Source: Clostridia bacterium
GTDB lineage: Bacteria > Bacillota > Clostridia > Oscillospirales > Acutalibacteraceae
Assembly: GCA_017397655.1 (NCBI GenBank)
Contig: JAFQIG010000082.1
Span: 40,686-104,685 of the forward strand
DNA length: 64,000 bases
Direction: 5' to 3'
The notes below the pieces were generated by a model. It did no database searches, was not told the DNA's origin, and worked only from the letters and a program-made list of their open reading frames with translations. Position 1 is the stretch's first letter. Each line of letters opens with the position of its first letter. The position numbers and the translations under genes were made by a program. Of this stretch, positions 42,364-51,745 are shown piece after piece.

Positions 42364-43656
42364 TTGGATAAATTACTAATCAACGGAGGTAACCGTCTTT
42401 GCGGTCGTATAGACATCAGCGGCGCAAAGAATGCTGCTTTGGCAATCCTGCCGGCAACAATACTTACCGACGATGTTTGCAGAATCGAGAATATTCCCGA
42501 TATAAGCGACGTTTCCGTTATGATCAAGATTCTTGCCGCTTTAGGCGCTGATGTAAAGTATATCAATAAAAATACTGTTGAAATCTGTGCAAAGAATGTC
42601 AGAAGCTTTAATGTCCCTTATGAGATGACAAAGCATTGCCGTTCGTCGTATTATTTCATCGGAGCTTTGCTCGGCAGATTCTCAAGAGCGGCGGTTGCGA
42701 TGCCCGGCGGCTGCAATTTCGGCGGAGTGCGTCCCATTGATCAGCATATCAAGGGTTTTGAACTTCTCGGAGCTTCCGTTTCCATCGAGGAAAATGCTAT
42801 TGTAAACGCTGTTTCCGACGGGCTTATCGGCAGTCCGATTTACCTTGATACAGTTTCTGTCGGTGCAACCATCAATATTATGCTTGCGGCGGCAAAGGCA
42901 AAGGGTCTGACAGTTATCGAAAATGCTGCAAAAGAGCCGCATATCGTTGATCTTGCAAACTTCCTTAACACTATGGGCGCGGATATCAGAGGTGCAGGTA
43001 CTGATGTTATCAAAATCCGCGGAGTTGAAAAGCTCAAAGGTTGCACATATTCAATAATCCCCGACCAGATTGAAGCCGGCACCTATATGGTTGCTGTTGC
43101 CGCAACAGGCGGCGATGTTCTTATCAACAATGTCATTCCGAAGCATCTTGAATCCATTACCGCAAAGCTTGTTGAATGCGGTGTAGAGGTTGAAGAATAC
43201 GATGACAGCGTTCTGATTAAGTCTGACAGAAGACCTAATAAATGTAACATCAAAACAATGCCTCATCCGGGCTTTCCGACTGATATGCAGCCTCAGATGG
43301 CGGTTCTTCTTTCTGTTGCAAAAGGTACCAGCATTATTAACGAAGGTATCTGGGACAGCAGATTCCGTTATGTTGAACAACTCGTCCGTATGGGTGCATC
43401 TATCAAAGTTGACGGAAAGATAGCCGTTATTGAGGGCGTTGAAAAGCTTAAGGGTGCGCCTGTTAAGGCTGATGACCTCAGAGCAGGTGCTGCGATGATT
43501 ATTGCAGGGCTTATAGCTACAGGCACAACTGAAATTGAAAATGTAGTTTATATTGACAGAGGATACGAGAATGTTGTTGAAAAGCTTCGTGCTGTCGGCG
43601 CTGATATCAAGCGTGTTAAGGTTACGGAGCAGGATTCTGTATCTAATGTATCATAA
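42364..43656 (+). CDS. murA: UDP-N-acetylglucosamine 1-carboxyvinyltransferase
   Basis: 430 residues from TTG 42364 (MDKLLINGGNRLCGRIDISGAKNAAL); a GTG at 42355 is possible but sits too close to AGGA. MurA adds enolpyruvate to UDP-GlcNAc, the first committed step of peptidoglycan synthesis. Seen: ISGAKNAALAILPA, CRSSYYFIGALLGRF, the active loop MPGGCNFGGVRPIDQH with the fosfomycin-target Cys retained, PHPGFPTDMQPQ and DDLRAGAAMIIAGL. Firmicutes often hold two copies; which this is cannot be told. It heads murA-walJ-rlmH-DUF4364-araB. Confidence 0.93.
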   Translation: MDKLLINGGNRLCGRIDISGAKNAALAILPATILTDDVCRIENIPDISDVSVMIKILAALGADVKYINKNTVEICAKNVRSFNVPYEMTKHCRSSYYFIGALLGRFSRAAVAMPGGCNFGGVRPIDQHIKGFELLGASVSIEENAIVNAVSDGLIGSPIYLDTVSVGATINIMLAAAKAKGLTVIENAAKEPHIVDLANFLNTMGADIRGAGTDVIKIRGVEKLKGCTYSIIPDQIEAGTYMVAVAATGGDVLINNVIPKHLESITAKLVECGVEVEEYDDSVLIKSDRRPNKCNIKTMPHPGFPTDMQPQMAVLLSVAKGTSIINEGIWDSRFRYVEQLVRMGASIKVDGKIAVIEGVEKLKGAPVKADDLRAGAAMIIAGLIATGTTEIENVVYIDRGYENVVEKLRAVGADIKRVKVTEQDSVSNVS

Positions 43657-43661
43657 CATAC

Positions 43662-43684
43662 AAGGCGGCAAGTCCGCCTTTTTG
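43662..43684 (+). terminator. Short intrinsic terminator after murA
   Basis: AAGGCGG (43662-43668), loop CAAGT, CCGCCTT (43674-43680), then TTTG. The T-tract is short, so readthrough into the next genes is likely. Confidence 0.65.
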
Positions 43685-43703
43685 TTATAACGAAAGGAAA
43701 ACT

Positions 43704-44489
43704 ATGGCAAGATTTTGTCCTTTATTTTCATCCAGCAGAGGTAACAGTACATATGTCGGTTCATCTGACGGCGGAATACTGATTGATTGCGGCGTCAGCG
43801 CAAAAAAGCTTCACGCTTCGCTTGATTCTGTCGGAGTCAATCCTGATTCTATAGGTGCAATTTTTATTACACATGAGCATACCGATCATATCTGCGGTCT
43901 TAAGACATTTGCTTCTGCACACGGTATTGATGTATATGCTTCATTGGGAACTGTCAATGCTCTGACAGCTTCCGGTGCGCTTAACGGAAAGTTTCCTGTC
44001 AATATAATTGACGACAACGGTGTCGAGGTGAACGGGATTTTTGTGCGTCCGTTTCACTTGTCACACGATGCAAGGGAGCCTTTCGGTTATTCTGCGGTAA
44101 CATCTGATAACCGCAGAATATGTGTTGCCACCGATACGGGTACGGTAACGGATGAGATTCTGTCTGCAATATACGGCAGCGATCTTGTTCTTCTTGAATC
44201 GAATCACGATATCGGGATGTTACAAAACGGATCTTATCCTTATATGACTAAAAGAAGGATTTTATCCGATCTCGGTCATTTGTCAAATGATCTTTGTGCC
44301 GAAACGGCGGTAAAACTTCTCGAAGGCGGCACGACAAGATTTTGTCTGGCTCACCTGAGTAAAGAGAACAACATTCCGTCATTGGCATATCAGTCTACAT
44401 ATTCCGAATTAACTCAGATCGGCGCGGTCGAGGGCAGAGATTACCGCCTTTCGGTTGCAGGAGGAGATGCGCAGATGATGTTCCTTTGA
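43704..44489 (+). CDS. MBL-fold metallohydrolase, YycJ/WalJ family
   Basis: 261 residues. N-terminus FCPLFSSSRGNSTYVGSSDGGILIDCGVSAK and THEHTDHICGL (HxHxDH) mark the YycJ/WalJ subgroup, followed by FHLSHDAREPFGY, CVATDTG and LLESNHDIGML. Family members are exonuclease-like nucleases linked to DNA repair and cell-wall regulation (WalRK operon), here without walRK. The next gene's start overlaps its stop. Confidence 0.88.
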   Translation: MARFCPLFSSSRGNSTYVGSSDGGILIDCGVSAKKLHASLDSVGVNPDSIGAIFITHEHTDHICGLKTFASAHGIDVYASLGTVNALTASGALNGKFPVNIIDDNGVEVNGIFVRPFHLSHDAREPFGYSAVTSDNRRICVATDTGTVTDEILSAIYGSDLVLLESNHDIGMLQNGSYPYMTKRRILSDLGHLSNDLCAETAVKLLEGGTTRFCLAHLSKENNIPSLAYQSTYSELTQIGAVEGRDYRLSVAGGDAQMMFL

Positions 44490-44968
44490 TTAAAGTAACA
44501 TTGATTGTTCTCGGTAAGCTGAAGGAAAGCTATTTGCGTGATGCTTGCGCAGAGTATGAAAAGCGACTTTCGGCATTCTGTAAGCTTGATGTTGTCGAGC
44601 TGAATCCCGTAAAGCTTCCGGATAATCCGTCGGATGCTCAGATAAATGACGCTCTTGAAAAAGAGTCTGCCGAAATACTGCGACGTATTCCGCAGAGTTC
44701 AAAGGTTTATTCACTTTGTATAGAGGGAAAAATGCTTTCGTCCGAAAAGCTATCGGAAGAGATTTCTCTTTCTGCTGTCAGCGGCAGCGGTAATATAACC
44801 TTTATTATCGGCAGTTCTTTCGGTTTATCGGCAAAAGTCAAACAGCGATCGGACGTCAGACTTTCGATGTCACCGATGACTTTTCCGCATCAATTGGCAC
44901 GGGTTATGCTGTTTGAACAGATTTACAGAGCCTTTCAGATAATGTCTGGTGGAAAATATCACAAGTAA
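44486..44968 (+). CDS. rlmH: 23S rRNA (pseudouridine-1915-N3) methyltransferase RlmH
   Basis: 160 residues from a TTG that overlaps the previous stop (TTGA). SPOUT-fold enzyme methylating pseudouridine 1915 in helix 69. Typical start VTLIVLGKLKESYLRDACAEYEKRL and knot motifs FIIGSSFGLS, RLSMSPMTFPHQLARVMLFEQIYRAFQI and MSGGKYHK. Slightly larger than the Gram-negative form, as usual in Firmicutes. walJ-rlmH adjacency is common in this phylum. Confidence 0.96.
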   Translation: MIKVTLIVLGKLKESYLRDACAEYEKRLSAFCKLDVVELNPVKLPDNPSDAQINDALEKESAEILRRIPQSSKVYSLCIEGKMLSSEKLSEEISLSAVSGSGNITFIIGSSFGLSAKVKQRSDVRLSMSPMTFPHQLARVMLFEQIYRAFQIMSGGKYHK

Positions 44969-44982
44969 ACGGATGATGAATT

Positions 44983-45537
44983 ATGGAAAATTATGATGCT
45001 TTTACCGCAGGTGTTGAGGCAGGCGGTTTAATAAATACTTCGGAAATAAAAGCACTTATCTGCTTTTTGCTTTTAAAAATTGATGCTCCCGTATCCAGAG
45101 AACTTTGTCGCGAGGTGTTGCAGGAGCAGGGCATTGCAAACTATTTTGATGTTAGCGAAGCCATTGCGGAGCTTATCAAATCGGGAAATATCAGTACGGA
45201 TTTTACTGATGATGACGAGGTAATGTACCTGACTGCCATAGGTAAAGGTGCGGCAGAGCTTCTGGTTCGCGATGTACCGAGAACTGTCAGAGAAAAGGCG
45301 TTTTCGTCGCTTCATGATGCGGTTACAAGGCTTCGCCGTGAGCGTGAAACCAAGATTGAGATTACGCCTTCCGGCAGCGGATACAATGTCAGTTTTTCGG
45401 TTTCTGCAGGTGATGACGAGCTTATGCACTTGTCTGTTTATGCTGCAGATCTCGATCAGGCAACAGGGTTTAAAGAGAATTTCTTAAAAGATCCTGTCAG
45501 GGTCTATTCCGGAATAATATCTTCATTAACAGTTTAG
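44983..45537 (+). CDS. DUF4364 family protein
   Basis: 184 residues. The N-terminal half predicts a winged-helix fold ([58 protein letters not shown]), the C-terminal half is a beta domain ([17 protein letters not shown]). DUF4364 is conserved in Clostridia and resembles a transcriptional regulator; no function is established. Eleven bases separate it from the ribulokinase gene. Confidence 0.8.
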   Translation: MENYDAFTAGVEAGGLINTSEIKALICFLLLKIDAPVSRELCREVLQEQGIANYFDVSEAIAELIKSGNISTDFTDDDEVMYLTAIGKGAAELLVRDVPRTVREKAFSSLHDAVTRLRRERETKIEITPSGSGYNVSFSVSAGDDELMHLSVYAADLDQATGFKENFLKDPVRVYSGIISSLTV

Positions 45538-45548
45538 GAGGAAACAAA

Positions 45549-47210
45549 ATGTCAAAGTATTCTATCGGTCTTGATTACGGTACCTTATCGGGAAGAGCTC
45601 TTCTCGTCAATGTCGAAACAGGTGAAGAGGTTGCAACTGCAGTATACGATTATCCTCATGCAGTTATGGACGAACAGCTTCCCTGCGGCAAAAAGCTTAA
45701 GGCGGACTGGGCGCTTCAGGATCCTCAGGATTATATTGATGTACTTATAGTTACGATTCCCAAGGTTCTTGCTGATTCGGGTGTATCTCCCGAGGATGTT
45801 GTAGGTGTAGGTGTTGATTTTACTGCTTGTACGATTCTTCCCGTACTCAGTGACGGTACACCTCTTTGCTTCCTTGATGAATATAAATCAGAGCCTCACG
45901 CATATGTAAAGCTCTGGAAGCACCATGCAGCACAGGATCTTGCTGATATTATGAATGAAAAAGCGATCGAAAGAGGCGAAAGCTGGCTTGCCAACTATGG
46001 CGGAAAGATCTCTTCCGAATGGGCAATCCCCAAGGTATGGCAGGTTCTTCGTGAAGCACCTGAAATCTATGCAAAGGCGGACAGATTTATCGAAGCCGCT
46101 GACTGGGTTATCTGGCAGCTGACAGGCAAAGAGACGAGAAATGCTTGCTGTGCAGGTTATAAAGCAATGTGGAACAAAAACACAGGCTTCCCGTCAAAGG
46201 ATTTCTTCAAGTCTCTTGATCCGAAGCTTGAAAATGTTATCGAGGAGAAGTTCGGCACCGACATTCTTCCGCTCGGTGCAAAGGCAGGAGAGGTTACTGA
46301 AGCAGGGTCTGCTTTGACAGGTCTCTCGGTCGGTACTTCCGTTGCTGTCGGTGTAATTGATGCTCATATTTTCGTTCCTGCAGTAGGTATGAAGACTGAG
46401 GGTGAAATGCTTGCTATTATGGGCACATCCACCTGTCACATGATGCTCGGTAAAGATGAAGTTCAGGTCAAGGGTATCTGCGGTGTTGTTGCCGATGGCA
46501 TTATGCCCGGCTTCTACGGTTATGAAGCAGGTCAGGGCTGTGTCGGTGATCATTTCCAGTGGTTTATTGAAAATTGCGTTCCTGCTTCTTATATTGAAGA
46601 AGCAAAGAACGAGGGTATCAATATACATAAGTTCCTTCGCAAAAAGTGTGAGGCGAAGAAGCCCGGTGAATCAGGACTTGTCGCACTTGATTGGTGGAAC
46701 GGTAACAGATCTGTTCTTGTCGATGCAGAGCTTACAGGTCTTATGCTTGGTATGACTCTTCGCACAAAGCCCGAAGATATGTACAGAGCACTTATCGAGG
46801 CTACAGCGTACGGTACAAGAATGATTATTGAAACATTCCGTGAGCAGGGCGTTCCCGTAAACGCTTTCTACGCAGCGGGCGGTATCTCTCAGAAAGACCC
46901 GATGACAATGCAGATTTATGCCGATGTTATCAATATGCCCATTAAAATCGCAGGCAGTGAGCAGGCAGGAGCACTCGGTTCAGCTATTTTCGGTGCTGTT
47001 GTAGCAGGTGCTGAAAACGGAGGCTATGACGATGTTTTCAAGGCTGCAGAAACTATGGGTAAGGTTCGGGATACAGTTTATATTCCGAACGAAGAGAACA
47101 GCAAGATTTATGACAAGCTCTTTGCGGAGTATAAAATCTTGCACGATTACTTCGGCAGAGGTGCAAATGACGTTATGAAGCGCCTTAAAAAGATCGCTGC
47201 TGAACAATAA
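45549..47210 (+). CDS. araB: Ribulokinase (FGGY family)
   Basis: 553 residues, with AGGAGGAAACAAA before the ATG. FGGY carbohydrate kinase phosphorylating L-ribulose (arabinose use). Evidence: N-terminal [105 protein letters not shown] and [10 protein letters not shown]. The DYGT and GQ/GD phrases are ribulokinase rather than xylulokinase type. No araA/araD lie beside it, so this is an isolated sugar kinase after DUF4364. Confidence 0.92.
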   Translation: MSKYSIGLDYGTLSGRALLVNVETGEEVATAVYDYPHAVMDEQLPCGKKLKADWALQDPQDYIDVLIVTIPKVLADSGVSPEDVVGVGVDFTACTILPVLSDGTPLCFLDEYKSEPHAYVKLWKHHAAQDLADIMNEKAIERGESWLANYGGKISSEWAIPKVWQVLREAPEIYAKADRFIEAADWVIWQLTGKETRNACCAGYKAMWNKNTGFPSKDFFKSLDPKLENVIEEKFGTDILPLGAKAGEVTEAGSALTGLSVGTSVAVGVIDAHIFVPAVGMKTEGEMLAIMGTSTCHMMLGKDEVQVKGICGVVADGIMPGFYGYEAGQGCVGDHFQWFIENCVPASYIEEAKNEGINIHKFLRKKCEAKKPGESGLVALDWWNGNRSVLVDAELTGLMLGMTLRTKPEDMYRALIEATAYGTRMIIETFREQGVPVNAFYAAGGISQKDPMTMQIYADVINMPIKIAGSEQAGALGSAIFGAVVAGAENGGYDDVFKAAETMGKVRDTVYIPNEENSKIYDKLFAEYKILHDYFGRGANDVMKRLKKIAAEQ

Positions 47211-47243
47211 TATAAAAATAATCAGAAAATTTTAAAAAAAGAC

Positions 47244-47272
47244 TTGATTTTTTTCGCAGACTCGTGTATAAT
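47244..47272 (+). promoter_or_regulatory. Sigma-A promoter of the tRNA-Ser gene
   Basis: TTGATT (47244-47249), 17-base spacer, TATAAT (47267-47272), 18 bases before the mature tRNA 5' end. Confidence 0.75.
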
Positions 47273-47290
47273 ATCATCCGTTGAACAAAC

Positions 47291-47383
47291 GGAGAGTTGT
47301 CCGAGTTGGTCGAAGGAGCACGACTGGAAATCGTGTAACGGGCTATCACCCGTTCGAGAGTTCGAATCTCTTGCTCTCCGCCA
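47291..47383 (+). tRNA. tRNA-Ser (anticodon GGA)
   Basis: Acceptor arms GGAGAGT and the 3' GCTCTCC with discriminator G and encoded CCA (47381-47383). Anticodon loop CTGGAAA gives GGA (47326-47328), reading UCC/UCU. Class II tRNA with long variable arm (ACGGG..CCCGT) and T-loop GTTCGAATC, as expected for serine. It stands alone with its own promoter and terminator. Confidence 0.96.
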
Positions 47384-47384
47384 A

Positions 47385-47418
47385 AAACCGCAGAATTTTT
47401 TCTGCGGTTTCTTTTTTT
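47385..47418 (+). terminator. Intrinsic terminator of the tRNA-Ser gene
   Basis: AACCGCAGAA (47386-47395) pairs with TTCTGCGGTT (47400-47409), then TCTTTTTTT. Confidence 0.85.
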
Positions 47419-47433
47419 ATGTAACTTCACTAC

Positions 47434-47462
47434 TTGAAGTATTATAATTTGTATGATATACT
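47434..47462 (+). promoter_or_regulatory. Sigma-A promoter of the ceramidase-like gene
   Basis: TTGAAG (47434-47439), 17-base spacer, TATACT (47457-47462), 20 bases before the ATG with AAGGAGGTAA between. Confidence 0.6.
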
Positions 47463-47482
47463 GATTCTAAGGAGGTAATAAT

Positions 47483-49150
47483 ATGAAGAAAAAGTTTATG
47501 CGAATTATTTCTGTTGTGCTTTGTATCGCACTTCTGACATCCGGTGCATCATTCGGAACGTTTGCTGCAAGAGAGCTGAGTGTTACAGCACAGGAAGAAT
47601 CTGTCGGTGACAGCATTATGAAAGGTCTTTACAATACACTTAATGTTATTGTTGAAGGTCTTGTAAGATCAATTTGTGCAATTTATGTAAATCCGAGAGA
47701 TTGGCAGAGTATTGATGAATACGATGCTGACGAAATAGGCTTTATGGCAGGCAGAGATACATATCAGACATCTGCGGCAGAAGGCAACGCTTGGAAACTC
47801 GGATACTCAAAAAAGAGTATTATTCCCGAGGATTTTGAAAGCGGCAAGTATAATCTCGGCAGAGATCTTCTGAACAAGTATGCTGAAGGCGTTTATGACG
47901 ATCAGTGCATCCGTGTTGCGGCAATTGATGACAACAGCGGCGAAGGTCTTGTAATTCTTGGCGCTATTGACTCTCTTGGTGTGACATCGACCGATATACG
48001 TTCGATGCGTAAAGCAGTTCTTGATTATTGTGAAACTGAAGGTATCGAGGTTGCAAGTATCAATATCAGCGCAACTCACGCGCACTCGGCACTTGATACA
48101 CAGGGTGTCAGCACAGAGTTTTTCAAAAAGCTCGCTGCAACATTCTGGCGCAATCTTTTTGGCATTACAAAGACTATGTCAGGTCTTGAAAACGCCGAAA
48201 GCTTCAAACAGCACTTTATCAATGTCTCCGCTGATGCCATGAAAGAAGCAATCGCTAATATGGAAGAGGGTAAACTTTACTTTTCTGCTATTGATATGAG
48301 CGAGCATTTCAAGGATAAGCGTGGTCTTATCTCAAAAGAAGACCTTCCCGATACAGCTTGTCTTAAGTTTGTTCCTGCTTCGGGTAAAGCATCTACGTAC
48401 ATTGCTGATATTACCTGTCACGCAACCTCATTCAGCGCAAGCAACGGTCTTGTCGGCTCTGACTATATCTACTACGTTGATGAGTATATCAAGAATGCAG
48501 ACGGCGGTAATTTCATAATGATTCCCGGTGCTGTAGGTCAGGTCTCACGTGATATTGTTGTTGATGAAACAGGTATGACTGAGTTTGAGGCAAAAGGCTC
48601 CGGCGCCAGAACACTCGGCAAGCTTGTCGGTGAAAAGATTATGGCTGCTGATTTCTCTACAGAGCTTTCTCCCGTAATCAATGTTAAGCACAGAGAACTC
48701 TTCATCACTCCCGAAAACAGCATTCTTACACTCGCTTGTGAAATCGGACTTGTTAATAATAAGATTTTCTATAAGCCCGGCATTATCAGAGAATACTGTA
48801 TGGCAACCGAAATGGGTTATCTTGAGTTCGGTAATGAGATAGCATTCGCAATGTTCCCCGGTGAGCTTTATCCCGAGGTTTTCTGGGATGATGAGATCAC
48901 GGGTGGTGCAAACTGGGACGGTACACAGTGGCCTTATGATAACCTGTCAACAAAAGTTGAAGGCGTTACCACTTATGCGGCAAGCCTTACTAATGACGCT
49001 ATAGGTTACGTACTTACCGACAACAATTTTGCATTTATGGGTCACATTATCGGTGAAGGTATTGCCGATGAAGTTCTCTCTGTAGGCAAACACATCGGTT
49101 CGTATCTTGTAACTGAGTATTTAGCTTTAATTGATTCTCTTGAAGATTAA
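47483..49150 (+). CDS. Secreted neutral/alkaline ceramidase-like hydrolase
   Basis: 555 residues with a signal peptide (MRIISVVLCIALLTSGASFGTFAA). The body resembles the neutral ceramidase catalytic domain: an early GYSKKSIIP strand, ASINISATHAHSALDTQG (zinc/nucleophile-like segment), ADITCHATSFSASNGLVGSDYI, IMIPGAVGQVSRDI, and GNEIAFAMFPGELYPE. These phrases recur in bacterial ceramidase-like proteins, though the C-terminal immunoglobulin-like domain of true neutral ceramidases is absent. Activity on ceramide is not proven; another amide-cleaving use is possible. Monocistronic. Confidence 0.7.
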   Translation: MKKKFMRIISVVLCIALLTSGASFGTFAARELSVTAQEESVGDSIMKGLYNTLNVIVEGLVRSICAIYVNPRDWQSIDEYDADEIGFMAGRDTYQTSAAEGNAWKLGYSKKSIIPEDFESGKYNLGRDLLNKYAEGVYDDQCIRVAAIDDNSGEGLVILGAIDSLGVTSTDIRSMRKAVLDYCETEGIEVASINISATHAHSALDTQGVSTEFFKKLAATFWRNLFGITKTMSGLENAESFKQHFINVSADAMKEAIANMEEGKLYFSAIDMSEHFKDKRGLISKEDLPDTACLKFVPASGKASTYIADITCHATSFSASNGLVGSDYIYYVDEYIKNADGGNFIMIPGAVGQVSRDIVVDETGMTEFEAKGSGARTLGKLVGEKIMAADFSTELSPVINVKHRELFITPENSILTLACEIGLVNNKIFYKPGIIREYCMATEMGYLEFGNEIAFAMFPGELYPEVFWDDEITGGANWDGTQWPYDNLSTKVEGVTTYAASLTNDAIGYVLTDNNFAFMGHIIGEGIADEVLSVGKHIGSYLVTEYLALIDSLED

Positions 49151-49166
49151 TTGAAATTTAAGCAGA

Positions 49167-49202
49167 AAGATCTGTCTCAAAACGAGACAGATCTTATTTT
49201 TA
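49167..49202. terminator. Bidirectional intrinsic terminator
   Basis: AAGATCTGTCTC (49167-49178), loop AAAAC, GAGACAGATCTT (49184-49195), then ATTTTTATTT. It serves the ceramidase-like gene and lies at the end of the convergent phosphoesterase gene. Confidence 0.85.
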
Positions 49203-50030
49203 TTTAATTGTGACGATTCTTCCCGTTCCTATGCCTGTAACAAACTGCATTATTGTCGGTGTCAGGCAAGCTTCAAAATCTTTGTGCAGATGACCTGCAA
49301 ATATTGCTTTTATATTCTTTGAGTTTGTAATAAGCTCAAAAGCTTCTCTTGTGATTTCATCCTGCTTCTGCTGTTCGTATCTGTCAGGGGAGTAGCGCTT
49401 CATTTTTTCGTCGGGCACAGACATAAGATATGCCGGCAGTTCTGTACCGTCTTTTGTGCAGAAGTCGTATGTTTCTGCCGAATAAAGCGGTGTATGTAAA
49501 AACAGTATCGTCGGCATTGAAAGCTCAAGCTCTTGCTTTAATCTGTCTGTCTGCCATTGTTCGAAGAGATAATAAGAGTTATCAACTGAAATAAGATTTA
49601 TACCGTTTATTTTCCTTGATGAAAAGCGAATATCGTTTTTGAAAACGCTTTGTACCTTATCTAAGCTTTGATTTCTGTATTCGGCATCTTCTTTAGCTTC
49701 ACCGACATAGAGGCTGAATTCGTGATTACCTGCAGCCATAAAACAGTCAACAGCATCAGTAAAAGCTTTAGCTTCTTCAAGATTTTTTTGTGACACAAAG
49801 TCGATAAGGTCGCCTGTATGTGCGACAAAACAGTCGAGTTCTTTTGCTTTTAAAACTGTATCAGCAAGGTTTTGCGGTGCATCAGGAAAAATCTTGGAGC
49901 GGTTTTCTGCAAGTCTGACTTTGCGTTCACCGTCTCTTTCGTCTGCATATGTAAGATGTGTGTCGCTGACGTGAAGGAAGCTGAAAGGCCTCGCGGCACC
50001 GATATTTAATGTTTGTTCAATATATTTCAT
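49200..50030 (-). CDS. Cytoplasmic metallophosphoesterase
   Basis: 276 residues from ATG 50030 (MKYIEQTLNIGAARPFSFLHV), chosen over the ATG at 50045 because GAGGGA lies at the right distance; the earlier ATG overlaps the previous stop (TAATG). Calcineurin-like motifs FLHVSDTHLTYAD, FVAHTGDLIDFV, FMAAGNHEFSL, ILFLHTPLYS and AIFAGHLHKD. No signal peptide. Likely phosphodiesterase of the CpdA/YvnB kind; substrate unknown. Coupled to the amidohydrolase upstream. Confidence 0.85.
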   Translation of the reverse strand: MKYIEQTLNIGAARPFSFLHVSDTHLTYADERDGERKVRLAENRSKIFPDAPQNLADTVLKAKELDCFVAHTGDLIDFVSQKNLEEAKAFTDAVDCFMAAGNHEFSLYVGEAKEDAEYRNQSLDKVQSVFKNDIRFSSRKINGINLISVDNSYYLFEQWQTDRLKQELELSMPTILFLHTPLYSAETYDFCTKDGTELPAYLMSVPDEKMKRYSPDRYEQQKQDEITREAFELITNSKNIKAIFAGHLHKDFEACLTPTIMQFVTGIGTGRIVTIK

Positions 50031-50044
50031 ATGAATCCCTCGCA

Positions 50045-51610
50045 TTAATACGCAGAGTCCGAAATGATTCCTCTGACAACAGTTTTTATAACGCTTTCTT
50101 TACAGCTTCTGTATTCCTTACCCGATAAAATCAGTTTTTCGACCCTGAGGTTTTGGAGTTCCGATTTATCAATCGTATAAGGATTTTCGGACAGTATAAC
50201 CATATCAGCCGTTTTGCCGATTTCAAGACTTCCTCTGTCTTTTTCGTCAAAAGTGGTGTAATAACCGTTATATGTACACATTCTGAGCGCATCCTGTACG
50301 GAAATACGTTCGTTCTCGTTCGGATTATTAACCGCTCTGTCAATCCAGACTATCGGATCGGGAGAAGTACACGGTGCATCGGAACCAAAAGAAACTACTA
50401 TTCCGTTTTTTCTGAAAGTATTGATAGGATTTAGTTTTGACAGACGATCCTTGCCCATAATGCTTTCAAGATATTCGTCGGGCTCCTGCTTCCAGTTAAT
50501 AAAAGCACTTTGCATAGGAAGTTGGATATTATAGTCTGCACAGATTTTAATTCCCGCTTCAGTCGGAAGGCAGTCGTGGATGATACCGTGACGGTGGTCA
50601 TCTCTCGGATAATCGTCAAGCGCTGCTTTTAAAGCCTTGGTTGCCTGATCAAACGCTTTATCACCGATCGCGTGAAGCTCGATCTGAAGTCCTGCTCTGT
50701 TTGCTTCTTTGCAGAAGTCAATTACTCTTTCGTCTGAATAATAGAGAATTCCTTTGTCCTCGGTATTGGAATACGGCTCGTTCATTGCGGCATCCATTGA
50801 TCCGAAACAGCCGTCAAGAGCGCTCTCAAAGCAGCCTCCGATACGAGGAAGCTTTCTCGAAAGTGCAGTTTTGATGTTCATCGGTTGCGGAAATACTCTG
50901 ATCTGAAATCCGTTTTCAAGACCTTTTGCAAACAGCTTTTCAAAAGTGATGTCGAGATTCATCGGAAAGCCCACACCGCTGACGGTATGTATCATTCCGA
51001 TTCCGTGTTCAGCGTAAAAATCGACTGCATTCTGCATATTTTTAACAAGGTCGATAAGTGACAGAGAAGACGAGATATAATTTGAAAACTGAAAGAATGC
51101 TTCCTGATTCATTTCGCCCGTATCGGGATGATATCCACGAAGATTACGTACCTTTGAATCCATTTTGTTTAAAAGCTTTGTGTTGACAATGCAGGCGTGA
51201 CCGTCATATTTGACAACCATAATTTCCTTATCGGGGCATACGGCGTCAAGCTCTGCTCTTGAAATAAGTCGTCTTTCTTTTACTGAATACGGTGACGCTC
51301 CAAAAGCTATCAGGGTTTTAGCTGTTGATTTTTTGACAAAATCCTTAATCATTTGCGAGATCTCTGCATTAGACACTGCATCCATAACGTTGAGACCTGC
51401 AAAGAAGGTCGAAAAAGATGCAAAATGCTGATGTGTGTCGCAAAAAGAGGGGATCAGTGCCTTTTTATCAAGAGCTATCATTTCAGCGTTTTTGTATTGT
51501 TCTGGAAGCTCATTTCCGACATAAATGATTTTTCCGTTTTCTTCTACAAGATAATGAGCGACTTCGTTGTTTTTGTTAACGGTCAGAATGTTTCCAATAT
51601 AGCATTTCAT
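50045..51610 (-). CDS. Amidohydrolase, YtcJ-like
   Basis: 521 residues from ATG 51610 (MKCYIGNILTVNKNNEVAHYLV), with GGGGTGATT upstream; an ATG at 51619 is an alternative. Amidohydrolase metal motifs: ALIPSFCDTHQHFASF, KYDGHACIVN, QIELHAIGDKAFDQA, RHGIIHDCLPTEAG, VSFGSDAPCTSPDP and SLEIGKTADMVILSENPY. This is the YtcJ-type metal-dependent hydrolase group with unknown substrates (amides, carbamates). First gene of a two-gene operon. Confidence 0.88.
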   Translation of the reverse strand: MKCYIGNILTVNKNNEVAHYLVEENGKIIYVGNELPEQYKNAEMIALDKKALIPSFCDTHQHFASFSTFFAGLNVMDAVSNAEISQMIKDFVKKSTAKTLIAFGASPYSVKERRLISRAELDAVCPDKEIMVVKYDGHACIVNTKLLNKMDSKVRNLRGYHPDTGEMNQEAFFQFSNYISSSLSLIDLVKNMQNAVDFYAEHGIGMIHTVSGVGFPMNLDITFEKLFAKGLENGFQIRVFPQPMNIKTALSRKLPRIGGCFESALDGCFGSMDAAMNEPYSNTEDKGILYYSDERVIDFCKEANRAGLQIELHAIGDKAFDQATKALKAALDDYPRDDHRHGIIHDCLPTEAGIKICADYNIQLPMQSAFINWKQEPDEYLESIMGKDRLSKLNPINTFRKNGIVVSFGSDAPCTSPDPIVWIDRAVNNPNENERISVQDALRMCTYNGYYTTFDEKDRGSLEIGKTADMVILSENPYTIDKSELQNLRVEKLILSGKEYRSCKESVIKTVVRGIISDSAY

Positions 51611-51634
51611 TATAATCACCCCGCATTTTTTATA

Positions 51635-51663
51635 ATTATATCATAATTCATCTGTTATATCAA
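51635..51663 (-). promoter_or_regulatory. Sigma-A promoter of the amidohydrolase-phosphoesterase operon
   Basis: On the minus strand TTGATA (51663-51658), 17-base spacer, TATAAT (51640-51635). Confidence 0.65.
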
Positions 51664-51685
51664 TCAAACATAAGCTCTTATTTTA

Positions 51686-51714
51686 TTGATTTTTAAAAAG
51701 TAATGTGTTATTAT
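51686..51714 (+). promoter_or_regulatory. Sigma-A promoter of the beta-helix protein operon
   Basis: TTGATT (51686-51691), 17-base spacer, TATTAT (51709-51714). Confidence 0.6.
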
Positions 51715-51745
51715 ATTAAAAAGATATTATTGGGAAGTGTTTGCT